Positions 18,047 to 27,472 of a stretch of 64,000 bases of DNA are shown one piece after another. Location: the NCBI RefSeq assembly GCF_002441655.1, contig NZ_JXJU01000008.1:43492-107491 (forward strand), read 5' to 3'. A program made the position numbers and the translations under genes. Below the pieces are notes generated by a model, which saw nothing but the letters and a program-made list of their open reading frames with translations, was not told the origin of the DNA and did no database searches. The stretch's first letter is position 1. Each line of letters begins with the position of its first letter. The DNA is from Lactococcus fujiensis JCM 16395 (GTDB taxonomy: Bacteria > Bacillota > Bacilli > Lactobacillales > Streptococcaceae).

Positions 18047-18235
18047 AAAATAATTCTTTTATTTTCGTCTCTGGCAAACATGGCGTGCAATGAATTTGAT
18101 ATTTATGAGCAAATCCAATGGCGTTTCACGTAAGGTCATCAAGATTACTTGCCGTACTTCATATAAGAACCTGAACTTTGAGTACGGGTTAAACGAAAGG
18201 GTGTAAGGCGATCTCCGTTTACTGCGCCTCATAAT
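18047..18235 (-). ncRNA. Long structured 5' leader of the secreted cell-wall protein gene (candidate cis-regulator)
   Basis: The promoter predicts an RNA starting near 18229, giving about 183 untranslated bases. Visible helices on the minus strand: GAGGCG (18230-18225) with CGCCTT (18210-18205); CCGTACT (18187-18181) with AGTACGG (18158-18152); and GGATTTG (18116-18110) with CAAATTC (18098-18092), extendable to about 10 bp. It is markedly more GC-rich than the flanks. I compared it from memory with T-box, ydaO (c-di-AMP), M-box, TPP, FMN, yybP and preQ1 cores and none fits convincingly. A divergent c-di-AMP riboswitch remains possible, since those often precede wall hydrolases. Confidence 0.55.
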
Positions 18236-18244
18236 AGTATAACA
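18236..18244 (-). promoter_or_regulatory. Extended -10 promoter of the secreted protein gene
   Basis: TGTTATACT on the minus strand, with the -10 at 18236-18241. No good -35 is seen; upstream cre-like motifs may recruit an activator. Confidence 0.6.
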
Positions 18245-18282
18245 GAAAAAACATTTATTTTGCTAAAATATACTCAAAATTC

Positions 18283-18326
18283 CGCTTACATTTCCAATAT
18301 ATCTTTATTATTTCATTGTAAGCGTT
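18283..18326. promoter_or_regulatory. Paired cre-like motifs upstream of the secreted protein promoter
   Basis: CGCTTACA at 18283-18290 and TGTAAGCG at 18317-18324 face each other. The second lies inside the 16-bp word TTTCATTGTAAGCGTT (18311-18326) shared with 16901-16916. They sit roughly 55 and 85-95 bases before the predicted transcription start, where an activator would bind. Confidence 0.5.
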
Positions 18327-18461
18327 TATCATTCTTGTGTTTTTTTCGATTCTAGCAAAGCAGCATTTATCATTACTTGTGTTTCGTTTTCGTTTCATTT
18401 CCATGTCTAAAAACAAGAAAAACAAAAAAGTGAGAAAATAACCTCACTTTTTGTAAATTTC

Positions 18462-19286
18462 TTATTTCCAAAAATCATCAAAAATGGTAATTGGTAAATG
18501 ACGTTTGTGTTCCGTTTTCAAATACCAACCTTCAATTTTCTCCTTTGCCTCATCCGAAATTTTCTTACCTTCTGTATAATTGTCAATATCCTGATAGGTT
18601 ACACCCAATGCAACTTCATCTGCAAGTCCTGGTTTGCCATCTTCCAAATCGGCAGTGGGAATTTTTTCATAAATTACTGAATCAGCACCTAATTCAGCAA
18701 GTAACATTTTTCCTTGGTGTTTATTTAATCGGAAAATTGGAACCAAATCTGCTCCGCCATCTCCGAATTTAGTAAAGAATCCTGTAATATTTTCCGCAGC
18801 ATGGTCTGTTCCCAAAACAGCCCCCTTTGTATCGCCAGCAACTGCATATTGTGTAATCATACGTTGACGTGCTTTAATATTACCTTTGTTAAAATCAGAA
18901 ACGACAACACCAGCATCTTCTAGTGCGGCAACTTGACCATCAACTGCAGCTTTTATATTTACAACTAAACTTTGATCAGGATGAATAAATTTCAAAGCGC
19001 GCTGCGCATCTTCTTCATCCGCTTGAACACCATAGGGCAAACGAATGGCGATAAATTGATAATTTGAGTCGCCAGTTTCTTCACGCATTTCTTCAATTGC
19101 AAGTTGGGCCAACCGACCAACCAAACTTGAATCTTGTCCACCTGATATACCCAATACATAGGATTTAATAAAAGGATATTTTTTTAGGTAGGATTTCAAG
19201 AAATCAATTGATTTTCGTATTTCTTCTTTGGCATCAATCTCTGGTAAAACACCTAGTTCTTCAATAATTTTATCTTGTAAAGTCAT
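18462..19286 (-). CDS. nadE: NH3-dependent NAD+ synthetase
   Basis: A 274-residue enzyme that amidates nicotinate adenine dinucleotide to NAD+ using ATP and ammonia, the last step of NAD synthesis. The PP-loop is [11 protein letters not shown] near residue 45, followed by [13 protein letters not shown] near 85, KARQRM near 140, [23 protein letters not shown] near 165-185 and the C-terminal [15 protein letters not shown]. No glutaminase domain is present, so it is the short bacterial form. The ATG at 19286 follows AAGGAGAAAATC; the ORF is open to 19313 but lacks a site there. Its start overlaps the GNAT gene end by 17 bases, and pncB lies upstream, so the three genes form an NAD-salvage operon. 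Confidence 0.96.
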   Translation of the reverse strand: MTLQDKIIEELGVLPEIDAKEEIRKSIDFLKSYLKKYPFIKSYVLGISGGQDSSLVGRLAQLAIEEMREETGDSNYQFIAIRLPYGVQADEEDAQRALKFIHPDQSLVVNIKAAVDGQVAALEDAGVVVSDFNKGNIKARQRMITQYAVAGDTKGAVLGTDHAAENITGFFTKFGDGGADLVPIFRLNKHQGKMLLAELGADSVIYEKIPTADLEDGKPGLADEVALGVTYQDIDNYTEGKKISDEAKEKIEGWYLKTEHKRHLPITIFDDFWK

Positions 19287-19791
19287 GATTTTCTCCTTCA
19301 TCCATATCATCAAAAATTTTACTCATGTAGAATTCATCAACAAATTCACCATCAATAAACATAGAGCGTCGTCTTAGCCCCTCAATTTCAAAACCATTTT
19401 TACGGTAGAGCGCAATCGCACGTGTATTGTCAGTTCTTACGGTCAATTCTAGCCTTTGAACTTCTTTTTCAATTGCCCATTGATTTAATTCCAAGAAGAG
19501 TTCGTGCCCAATTCCTTGGTGTTGATAGTCTTGAAGAATACCAACGACAATGTATGCCGTTTTTCTAATTCTTCGATATCCCCCACAAACTGCTGATAGA
19601 AAGCCAACTAATTTCCCGTTTTCTACTGCTGTATAAGCAAAATCCATGCGAGCAATGTTCCCAACAGCTTTCCCGATTTCATATTTTCGTTCATCTGGCT
19701 CTAACATCATGAATTTTGTTTCCTGATCAAGTTGTTTTTGGAGATTCCAAAAGGCCTCCGTATCTCCAATATCTAATCTTCTAATTTGCAT
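19270..19791 (-). CDS. GNAT-family N-acetyltransferase in the NAD salvage operon
   Basis: A 173-residue acetyl-CoA-dependent N-acetyltransferase. The CoA-binding motif A is [18 protein letters not shown] (Q-x-x-G-x-G), followed by a helix with [26 protein letters not shown], the RimI-like C-terminal half. The substrate (protein N-terminus, amine or antibiotic) is unknown. It lies between pncB and nadE and overlaps nadE by 17 bases, implying coupled translation. No clear Shine-Dalgarno sequence precedes the ATG at 19791; a hairpin-like segment (about 19802-19832) separates it from pncB. A role in NAD metabolism is possible only by association. Confidence 0.85.
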   Translation of the reverse strand: MQIRRLDIGDTEAFWNLQKQLDQETKFMMLEPDERKYEIGKAVGNIARMDFAYTAVENGKLVGFLSAVCGGYRRIRKTAYIVVGILQDYQHQGIGHELFLELNQWAIEKEVQRLELTVRTDNTRAIALYRKNGFEIEGLRRRSMFIDGEFVDEFYMSKIFDDMDEGENHDFTR

Positions 19792-19849
19792 AAATTTTTA
19801 TTACAAAGCGAGCAACTACGAGAAAAAAGCTGCTTGCAATTGCCTTTCT

Positions 19850-21316
19850 CTAATCTAATTTTTGTTGAGAAATTCGCGTTCTTACTTGTGAAATCAAACG
19901 CATTTTATGATTCCAAAGTTCTTGTGACAAGTCTACTGGATAGGGTTGAGGGTTAAGGTCACGTTTGTATTCATCCCAAAGTTCAAATAAATTTTCTTTT
20001 GAAAATGCTTTAATTTCGGCAAGACTTGGTAAATCATACACTAATTCACCATGATTAAATATTGTTGTGAGTAATGGTTTAGCATTGAAATCACGGACGT
20101 TCTTATTGATGTAAGTATACAATGGGTGGAACATGTAAATCTCATCAGCCAAATCAGGGCGCTCATCGGAAAAAGTCACATAATCACCTTCTGATTTTCC
20201 ATCTGAGGCGCGTGTAATACGCCAAACTTGTTTTTTGCCTGGTGTTGTCACTTTTTCGGCATTGCTTGAAATCTTAATGGTATCACGCATTTCACCCTTG
20301 TCGCCTTCAATTGAAACAAGTTTATATACCGCACCTAGGGCTGGCTGATCATAGGCTGTAATTAATTTTGTCCCGACGCCCCACACATCAATTTTGGCTT
20401 TCTGCATTTTCAAACTTAAAATGGTCGATTCATCCAAATCATTTGAAGCATATATTTTTGCTTCAGTAAAACCGGCGTCATCTAATTGTTGACGGACTTT
20501 TTTAGAAATATAAGCCATATCTCCAGAATCAATTCGAACCCCTTGAAAATTAATTTTTTCGCCAAATTCACGGGCAATTTTTATTGCTGCTGGAACGCCT
20601 GACCGAAGGGTGTCATAAGTATCTACCAAAAAGACACAATCTCGGTGTGTCAAAGCATATGCTTTAAAACCATCGTAATCGTTTCCATAACTCTGTATCA
20701 ATGCATGAGCATGTGTTCCACTTGCAGGAATTCCAAACATTTTTGCTGCTCGGACATTAGATGTAGCATCTGCTCCACCGATATAGGCCGCACGTGTTCC
20801 CCAGATTGCTGCATCAAGTTCTTGAGCGCGACGTGATCCAAATTCAAGTAAAGGATCGTCACCAATAACAGACTTAATTCGACCTGCTTTTGTCGCAATC
20901 AGAGTTTGGAAATTGACAATATTTAATAGTGCAGTTTCAATTAACTGACACTGGGCTAAAGGCCCTTCGATTTGAACGATTGGTTCTTTTGCAAAAACCA
21001 AGTCACCTTCTCTTACAGAACGAACCGTACAAGTAAACTCAAGGTTAGCAAGATAATCTAAAAAAGTTTCAGGGTAACCTAAAGTTCTCAAATAATCAAT
21101 ATCTGAACCCGTAAACTTCAAGTTCTTGAGGTAATCAATGATCCTTTCTAAACCAGCAAAAATCGCATAACCATTTTGAAATGGCATGTCCCTGAAAAAA
21201 ACTTCAAAAACGGTTTTTTTGTTATGTCTCCCGAGTTCAAAATAAGTTTGCATCATGTTTATTTGATACAAGTCTGTGTGTAATGTCAAGCTGTCGTCTG
21301 GATATAGATATGGCAC
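19850..21316 (-). CDS. pncB: Nicotinate phosphoribosyltransferase
   Basis: A 488-residue cytosolic enzyme joining nicotinate with PRPP to give nicotinate mononucleotide, the entry step of Preiss-Handler NAD salvage. The N-terminus DSLTLHTDLYQINMMQTYFE, the active-site segment ATKAGRIKSVIGDDPLLEFGSRRAQ near residue 140-165 (phosphorylatable His is not in the usual position here), GTHAHALIQSYG near 200, and RIDSGDMAYISKKVR near 265 are all family blocks. GTG start at 21316 with GAGGTGAGCAA upstream. It heads the operon pncB-GNAT-nadE. Together with nadD at 27.6 kb all enzymes from nicotinate to NAD are in this window. Confidence 0.95.
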   Translation of the reverse strand: MPYLYPDDSLTLHTDLYQINMMQTYFELGRHNKKTVFEVFFRDMPFQNGYAIFAGLERIIDYLKNLKFTGSDIDYLRTLGYPETFLDYLANLEFTCTVRSVREGDLVFAKEPIVQIEGPLAQCQLIETALLNIVNFQTLIATKAGRIKSVIGDDPLLEFGSRRAQELDAAIWGTRAAYIGGADATSNVRAAKMFGIPASGTHAHALIQSYGNDYDGFKAYALTHRDCVFLVDTYDTLRSGVPAAIKIAREFGEKINFQGVRIDSGDMAYISKKVRQQLDDAGFTEAKIYASNDLDESTILSLKMQKAKIDVWGVGTKLITAYDQPALGAVYKLVSIEGDKGEMRDTIKISSNAEKVTTPGKKQVWRITRASDGKSEGDYVTFSDERPDLADEIYMFHPLYTYINKNVRDFNAKPLLTTIFNHGELVYDLPSLAEIKAFSKENLFELWDEYKRDLNPQPYPVDLSQELWNHKMRLISQVRTRISQQKLD

Positions 21317-21347
21317 TTGCTCACCTCTCTCATTTTCTTTTAATACT

Positions 21348-21376
21348 ATTCTATCAAAAAAAAATCCTTATGTCAG
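21348..21376 (-). promoter_or_regulatory. Promoter of the pncB operon
   Basis: Minus strand CTGACA, 17-base spacer, TAGAAT with TG two bases upstream (extended). The transcript would start about 25 bases before the GTG. Confidence 0.7.
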
Positions 21377-21767
21377 TCCCTCGTCATTCTTTGTTTTACG
21401 TATGTAATTATTGACATTTGACGAATAAAAGGATTGAACTTATATAACAAATAATCATGATAAGATAACAAAAGTGGTGTAAATTAGACAAAGTAATCTT
21501 CACCGTTCACAAAACGAAACGGACTTCAAATAAAGACGAATTTTAAACTTACCTTTTAAATTTTATTATTGTTCCCAATGATGCGAGTTCATCCACTCAT
21601 CAATTTTACTAATTTAGATTTAACGATTTAATATCCTAACATTTATTTCTTGATTCAGAGTAGTTTCTAGAAAACAACCGTTTTTTTCAATAACACACTT
21701 TATTGTTTATTATTTTTTTACGGGAGGTATTTTAATATTGGATCACTAAACTTTGTTTGAATCAAAA
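21377..21767. other. AT-rich intergenic stretch with no recognised feature
   Basis: Nearly 400 bases between the pncB promoter and the adhesin terminator. No ORF with a ribosome site, tRNA, or long repeat was seen. A GGGAGG at about 21722-21727 on the plus strand leads to no usable ORF. Confidence 0.5.
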
Positions 21768-21790
21768 AACTGAGGGAATCTCCCTCAGTT
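21768..21790. terminator. Terminator of the LPXTG adhesin gene
   Basis: AACTGAGGGA, loop ATC, TCCCTCAGTT; on the minus strand it is followed by a T run. Confidence 0.9.
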
Positions 21791-21819
21791 AATATTGATT
21801 AAATCTTGCTTATTTGTAA

Positions 21820-24800
21820 TTATCTTTTTCTGTATCCCTTAATTCCACCGAATGTAGCTACTAAAAGTAACAGTGCCCCAAAAATCATTGCTGAGAGGTC
21901 ATTATCTGAACCTGTCTTTGGTAGATTTTGGCTATTAATTGTGTTCCCTTTAGAAGGTGGTGTTGGTTTTGAAGTTTCAGTTTTAGAAGGTACAACTTGA
22001 TGAGTATTGGTAAGGTTAAAACCTTTCACCTCTGTCTTATAGCCTTTCACTTCATCTTCAGTAATGCTATAGACGATGGCTTTGCCATCTTTGTTAACTG
22101 GCATTTTTTCAAAGCTGTATTTCCAATTGTCTTTTGCAGTGACTGTTTTACTAACTACCACTTTACCATCTGCAAGTAGATTAACGATGATTGAATCTGG
22201 ACGGACACCATCCTTATTGTTCTCATCATTCCAAGTCTTGCTCCCTGTAATTGTTGTAACTTCAGGGGTGTGTGTGTTAGTGATATTCGTACCATCTACT
22301 GTTGAAGTGTAATTGGCAACTTCATCTTCACTAACCGTATATGTGATTGGGCTTCCGCTTGCATTCACTGGTAAATCGTTGAATGCATATTCCCAGTTAG
22401 TTGTGGAAGTTACTACTTGACTTGCAACTATTTTACCGTTCGCAAGTAGATTTACAGTAATTGATTCTGGGCGCATGCCATCTTGGTTGTTGGCATCATT
22501 CCAAGTTTTAGTACCGACCACACTTGTTGTTGCTGGCACATGAGTATTAGTAATGTTCGTTCCATTGTAAGTTGTTGTGTAGCCTACAACTGGAGTTTCA
22601 TCTACTGTATAAGTAATCAATTTACCATCCGCAAATTGTGGGAAATCAGTGAATGAGTAAGCCCAATTGTCTGCAGCTGTTACTATTTTCGTAGCAACAG
22701 GGTTGGCGGTATCACCATTTGCAATCAAATTTACTGAGATAGATGATGGACGAAGCACGTCTTGATTGTTATTATCAGCCCAGAGTTTCGTGCCAGAAAT
22801 AGAAGTTAATAATGGATTGTGCGTGTTTGTAATATCAGTACCTTTAATTGTTGAAGTATAATTGGCAACTTCATCTTCACTAACCGTATATGTAATTGGG
22901 CTTCCGCTTGCGTTCACTGGTAAATTGTTGAACGCATACTCCCAATTATTTGCAGCAGTTACTGGCTGACTATCAACGATTTTACCATTCGCAAGCAGGT
23001 TAACTGTAATGGATGAAGGTCGCATACCATCTTGGTTATTGGCATCATTCCACGTCTTGCTTCCTGTAACACTTGTCGTATCTGTCGTGTGCGTATTGGT
23101 AATGTTCATTCCATTATAAGTAGCTGTATAGCCAGTCACTGGTGTTTCTTCTACTGAGTAAGTAATCATTTTACCATTCGCATATTGAGGAAGATCAGTG
23201 AAGTTATACGCCCAGTTGTTAGCAGCGGTTGCTTGTGTTGTTGCAACTGGATTCGCAGTATCTCCATTGGCAATCAAATTCACGGTGATGGTAGAAGGAC
23301 GAAGCCCATCTTGGTTATCGTTATCCACCCATGTCTTTTCTCCAGAAATTGAAGTGGTCAATGGTGTGTGCGTGTTGGTAAAGTTGTAACCATCTTTTGC
23401 TGATGTATAATTTGGAACATCACTTTCTGAGACACTGTAGTCAATTGGATTTCCACCTGAATTCATTGCTAAATTAGTGAATGAATACTGCCAGTTGTTG
23501 GCGGCCGTAACTTCTTGTGAGTCCACTACCTTCCCATTTGCACTCAAAGTAATTGTGATTGATGCCGGACGCATCCCGTCTTGATTGTTGTTATCATCCC
23601 AAGTTTTCGTTCCAGAAACACTTGTTGTTGCTGGAATATGCGTATTCGTAATGTTCGTTCCATTATATGTTGCAGTATAACCCGGAACATTATTTTCTGT
23701 CACGGTATAAGTGATTGGAGTACCAGCCGCATTTTCAGGTACATTACTGAAGGTGTAGGCCCAATTGTTAGCAGCCGTCGCTGTTGTACTTGCAACTGGG
23801 TTAGCTGTATCACCATTAGCAATTAAATTCACGGTGATGGCGGATGGACGTAGTCCATCTTGATTATTGTTATCATCCCAAGTTTTCGTTCCAGACACAT
23901 TAATTGTTTTAGGTGTGTAGCTGTTTGTTAAATTGAGACCAGTTGACGTTGATGTGTAACCTGAAACCGGATCTTCTGTTACGGTATATGTAATAGGGGT
24001 TCCATTAGCATTGACAGGGACATTACTGAAGGTGTAATTCCAACCTGTATCCGCAGATGTGGTAATAGACTGAACTGGGTTAGCTGTATTACCATTAGCA
24101 ATTAAATGAACATTAATTGATGCTGGACGTATGCCGTCTTGATTGTTGGAGTCATTCCAAGTTTTCGTTCCTGTTAGGTCAGTGGTTGCCGGGATGTGTG
24201 TGTTGGTAATCGTCTGAACACCAGCACCGTTTACATCAACACTCATTGAGTAAGATGGGCTATAGCCGCTCGGTACATTTACTTCAACCGCTTGATATTT
24301 TGATGCTGGATCAAGATTGATCTGTGTATATGTCCAGTTATTAGCCGCATTCAATGTTTGCACAGGGCCATCCGGCTGGTTGTCCTTCAAAATTTGAATT
24401 TGGGCATACGTCGGACGAGTACCATCTTGATTATTGTTGTCAGACCATGCTTTTTTCACGGTAATTTTTGTTAATGTATAACCTGAACCGCTACCGCCAG
24501 AAAATGGGGTCGCAGCATTTACAGTCCAAGGAGTTTGCCCATCTACTGTGAATGAACCATAGTTAAAGTATTGACTCGAAATACCACCATCTGTATTCGT
24601 TGTATTGTAATATAAGATAACTCTTTGATTAAGTGTTGGATAAGTTAATGTAAATCCAGTCGCAGTTAATGTTTTTTGTCCAGAAAATGTATCCCATGTT
24701 TCCGTCTTAGCAACCGTTCCATCTGGGTTCATGTAATTCAAATGGAAACTGCTGGTAATAAATGCTTGATTCGCACCAAAGTTATCAACATAGTATCCAT

Positions 24801-25419
24801 TTGTCAAGTTCAAGAACCCATTATTAAAGGTAACTGTCCAGTTGCTCGTTGTTGGATCTCCAGAAGCTAAAAATCCTGCTTTAGTAAAGAGTCGAGTGTC
24901 TGGACCAGTGGTATTGATATGAACAACTTGAATAATATTATTAAATCCAAAATTGACATTTACATCTTGTCCCTGAGTCACATTATTCCATAAAGTGAAG
25001 ACGTTGAAAGTACCTTTAATATCACTTGTATTCTCAGATTGTGCAAATGGTGTCAGTGTGATAACGATGTTATTATTTGTTGCACTACCGATTGCTGTAC
25101 CAATAATATTCTGGTTCTGATCATAAATATTGAATGAGATATCTTTCGAAAGCTTCAAGGCACTTGGTATTGGCACCGTCATTGTTTGCCCTGCCTGAAT
25201 ACCGCTATTTGCTGGAATAGTAAAATCCCATACAGCCTTAGTATTTAAGTTTCCGTATGATTCTGTTAATGGTGTGGTGCCTGTATCGCTGTATAAGGTC
25301 GCATTCGTTAGAAACGTAGTTCCCCAGTCAGTTGTGGCGGCAGATGCATTTATTGGTGTATTAATTGCAGAGAATAGTAATACTACTATCTCAAAAAACA
25401 CCAGTATTTTTTTCCACAT
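21820..25419 (-). CDS. LPXTG-anchored surface adhesin with nine Cna_B repeats
   Basis: A 1199-residue sortase substrate. The signal peptide covers about 1-28 (LVFFEIVVLLFSAI then INASA-AT). Residues 30-310 form an adhesin-type beta-rich head related to collagen- or fibrinogen-binding domains. Then come nine Cna_B (SpaA/collagen B-type) repeats of about 85 residues, each opening with a G-x-K-x-W (or K-K-A-W) and N-N-Q-D-G-x-R-P block. Each ends near ITYTV-x-E and ITNTH, giving Lys, Glu and Asn for internal isopeptide bonds. The end is NLPKTGSDN, a hydrophobic helix and KGYRKR, a standard sortase A signal. Repeats alternate between two subtypes, and repeat 7 has Val where others have Gly (NQDVLRP). 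ATG at 25419 follows GGAGAGC. The ligand is unknown. Confidence 0.9.
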   Translation of the reverse strand: MWKKILVFFEIVVLLFSAINTPINASAATTDWGTTFLTNATLYSDTGTTPLTESYGNLNTKAVWDFTIPANSGIQAGQTMTVPIPSALKLSKDISFNIYDQNQNIIGTAIGSATNNNIVITLTPFAQSENTSDIKGTFNVFTLWNNVTQGQDVNVNFGFNNIIQVVHINTTGPDTRLFTKAGFLASGDPTTSNWTVTFNNGFLNLTNGYYVDNFGANQAFITSSFHLNYMNPDGTVAKTETWDTFSGQKTLTATGFTLTYPTLNQRVILYYNTTNTDGGISSQYFNYGSFTVDGQTPWTVNAATPFSGGSGSGYTLTKITVKKAWSDNNNQDGTRPTYAQIQILKDNQPDGPVQTLNAANNWTYTQINLDPASKYQAVEVNVPSGYSPSYSMSVDVNGAGVQTITNTHIPATTDLTGTKTWNDSNNQDGIRPASINVHLIANGNTANPVQSITTSADTGWNYTFSNVPVNANGTPITYTVTEDPVSGYTSTSTGLNLTNSYTPKTINVSGTKTWDDNNNQDGLRPSAITVNLIANGDTANPVASTTATAANNWAYTFSNVPENAAGTPITYTVTENNVPGYTATYNGTNITNTHIPATTSVSGTKTWDDNNNQDGMRPASITITLSANGKVVDSQEVTAANNWQYSFTNLAMNSGGNPIDYSVSESDVPNYTSAKDGYNFTNTHTPLTTSISGEKTWVDNDNQDGLRPSTITVNLIANGDTANPVATTQATAANNWAYNFTDLPQYANGKMITYSVEETPVTGYTATYNGMNITNTHTTDTTSVTGSKTWNDANNQDGMRPSSITVNLLANGKIVDSQPVTAANNWEYAFNNLPVNASGSPITYTVSEDEVANYTSTIKGTDITNTHNPLLTSISGTKLWADNNNQDVLRPSSISVNLIANGDTANPVATKIVTAADNWAYSFTDFPQFADGKLITYTVDETPVVGYTTTYNGTNITNTHVPATTSVVGTKTWNDANNQDGMRPESITVNLLANGKIVASQVVTSTTNWEYAFNDLPVNASGSPITYTVSEDEVANYTSTVDGTNITNTHTPEVTTITGSKTWNDENNKDGVRPDSIIVNLLADGKVVVSKTVTAKDNWKYSFEKMPVNKDGKAIVYSITEDEVKGYKTEVKGFNLTNTHQVVPSKTETSKPTPPSKGNTINSQNLPKTGSDNDLSAMIFGALLLLVATFGGIKGYRKR

Positions 25420-25784
25420 TTTGCTCTCCTATTCAAAAATTTTAATTTCAATTAACACTAATGAAATTTAACTGTAATACAAATAATTACTAAATCTAAT
25501 TATACTCTATTGATTTACAATTATAAATAGTATATTTCTTTTTATTTATATATACTAATAAAAATATATTTTTGTCGGAAATTCTAAAATTTTATCATTG
25601 AACTCGCTTCGTATGTAACAAAAAAATATTTTGAAATATAATAAAATTCTTTTGAGTTTATATACTTGTAAAATCGATAACCTAAAAATCAACCTGTTTC
25701 AAAAACGAATCAACCAGGTAGAGCAAAAAAATCTGAGCTTGATAAGCTTGTTTCTGGCAGATATTTAAGGGTCCAGCTACAATT
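25420..25784. other. AT-rich upstream region of the adhesin
   Basis: Very AT-rich sequence holding the ribosome site of the adhesin (GGAGAGCAAAATG) and presumably its promoter; no TGnTATAAT stands out. No gene is seen. Confidence 0.4.
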
Positions 25785-26389
25785 TCAAAAGGAGATCCGA
25801 TTGAATCTTGTCGACAAGGGGGCGTTAACATTTTCATCAAGCGTTTTTGTATTAGTCAATTTCGCTCTAATGTCGTTGATGAAATTAACAGTCATGTTAG
25901 CTTGATCGCTACTATAGATAAAGGTTGCGGATTGTTCGGATCAGTAGATTTTTCTGAAGCTTTGCCCTTAACGGCTTTAATGTTACAACCTAAAATGACT
26001 TTTCAGCTTTTGAAATGCTTGTCCAACATTACCACAGGTCAGTTCAGATAATGAAGGGGGGCCCATATGCTGGGCAGATAGGCAATGGCCCTTTTCCACC
26101 ATCACTAGTCGTAACTTGTAAACTGTTATATATATACTATTCCACTGACGACACTACCTGTTCTTAACCAATACATCATGATCCCTTTGTAATTTACACC
26201 AGGGGATGAGCCCCTTGTCGTATCCTGCCAATAAATGTAAAATGTTGAAGTTCCTTAATCTGAGACACCCTGGTAAGCGTTACCCATCCGCCAGATAACA
26301 TCAGAAACAGCACTCAGATTAGACATTGATATGCCCAGCAGACCAATCATTATAAAAAATTAAACACCCTTTTTCTTCAACTGACCCAT
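25785..26389 (-). pseudogene. Decayed secreted-protein gene, unknown family
   Basis: On the minus strand an ATG at 26389 opens a reading frame whose pieces can be followed only across stops and frameshifts. A signal-peptide-like start (IMIGLLGISMSNLSAVSD) is interrupted by TAA after GQLKKKGV. VIWRMGNAYQGVSD is followed by a stop, then GTSTFYIYWQDTTRG and MMYWLRTGSVVSG, a frame change to NSLQVTTSDGGKGPLP, another to KASEKSTDPNNPQPLS, and finally NMTVNFINDIRAKLTN ending near 25785. At least three stops and two frameshifts are needed, so it is non-functional. Composition (Ser, Thr, Asn, Trp/Tyr-rich) suggests a small extracellular protein. I do not recognise the family. Confidence 0.6.
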
Positions 26390-26634
26390 TCTATTTTTAT
26401 TTGTTTTATTACTTTAATTTCATTATATTTTAGAAATATATATTTCGTTTATATTATTAATATTCAGTTAATATTTCTTAACTTATTATTTATGACTCAT
26501 TTTCATCAACCTATTTATAAGTGAATCTACGCGGTTTATCACCTCAAATTTGCAATCGATGATGAGATTAATAACCTTTTAATTTTCGAGGTATGGTTTG
26601 CCAAAAACAAATAAAAAAAAACGACGGGATCATT
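26390..26634. other. AT-rich spacer between two decayed genes
   Basis: No gene, RNA or clear repeat was seen; composition is strongly AT-rich. Confidence 0.4.
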
Positions 26635-27135
26635 TTATTGGTTGTTTACAACGGCTTGGTCCGCTTTTTCTTTTGTTTGTTGAACATCGGAATGGCTTGA
26701 TTTAAGTCGCTGTTTCCTTTATTTTGTAAGTCAGACAATTGTTGTGTCAATGTTGCAATTTTGTTGTTCGCATCATCAACTTCTTTTTATTTATCAACCA
26801 CTTTTTTTCCATTTTCAATGGCTTTCTTAATTTCGTCAATCTTTTCTTGAATTTCTTTGGTTTTATCAGCGGATACTTGGTCAAGTTGACTGTTCAAATG
26901 ATTGATTTGAATCGTTTGCTCTTGAAGTTTTTGCGTGTCTTGCCTAATTTGATTATTGAGTGATTGGATTGAAATGTTCTTCTCATAGACACGACCAGAT
27001 AGGATTTCAATGGCTTTGTTAATTTAGCCAATATTAGAATGTCCGCTCCAAAATTCGACTACCAAAATTTTTGCACCAAAACCTGCAGATAAGATAATTG
27101 TACGCTAAGATTGCGTAATTTTTTTTAATTTTCAT
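26635..27135 (-). pseudogene. Decayed membrane-anchored coiled-coil protein gene
   Basis: Reading minus from ATG at 27135 gives KIKKNYAIL, then after a one-base shift TIILSAGFGAKILVVEFWSG (a membrane helix), then HSNIG, a TAA, and INKAIEILSGRVYEKNISIQ in the same frame. A long Gln/Ile/Lys coiled coil (QSLNNQIRQDTQKLQ to KKAIENGKKVVDK) is cut by a second TAA and continues KEVDDANNKIATLTQQLSDL. A last frameshift leads to TKEKADQAVVNNQ and the original stop at 26635. The intact product would have been about 165 residues: one N-terminal membrane anchor and a coiled coil, as found in accessory and conjugative or phage regions of lactococci. Two stops and two frameshifts make it non-functional. Confidence 0.75.
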
Positions 27136-27438
27136 GATATTTTCCCATTATTTTCGTAAACAATAAAAAAATGTTCATTAAAATTAATTTATGTTGCTAT
27201 TCCACTCAATAATAAGAAAAATCGACAATAAAGTAATAATTATGTTAATATAACAATTAAAATTATATTAATCGATAAATAATAAATCGAGCTCGTTTCA
27301 ATGATTAAGAATGTAATTTTATAAATTTTGCTCTTTTAAAATGATTTTTACTAACAATAACTATGGAACAAGATAAGATGAGACGTCATATTTATCACTC
27401 ACTATTCCAGAAAAATGATGCAAAAACATGGTATTATT
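27136..27438. other. AT-rich intergenic stretch
   Basis: No gene seen. It lies upstream of the promoter that leads into the nadD leader. Confidence 0.4.
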
Positions 27439-27466
27439 TTATCATTCTCACGAGCTATGTTACAAT
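27439..27466 (+). promoter_or_regulatory. Promoter of the nadD leader RNA
   Basis: TTATCA at 27439-27444, 16-base spacer, TACAAT at 27461-27466 with TG two bases before it. Transcription would start near 27473. Confidence 0.6.
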
Positions 27467-27472
27467 AGAAGG

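Noticed and set aside
21997..24870. Several plus-strand ORFs inside the adhesin gene
   Set aside because: They are mirror frames of the Cna_B repeats with no ribosome sites.
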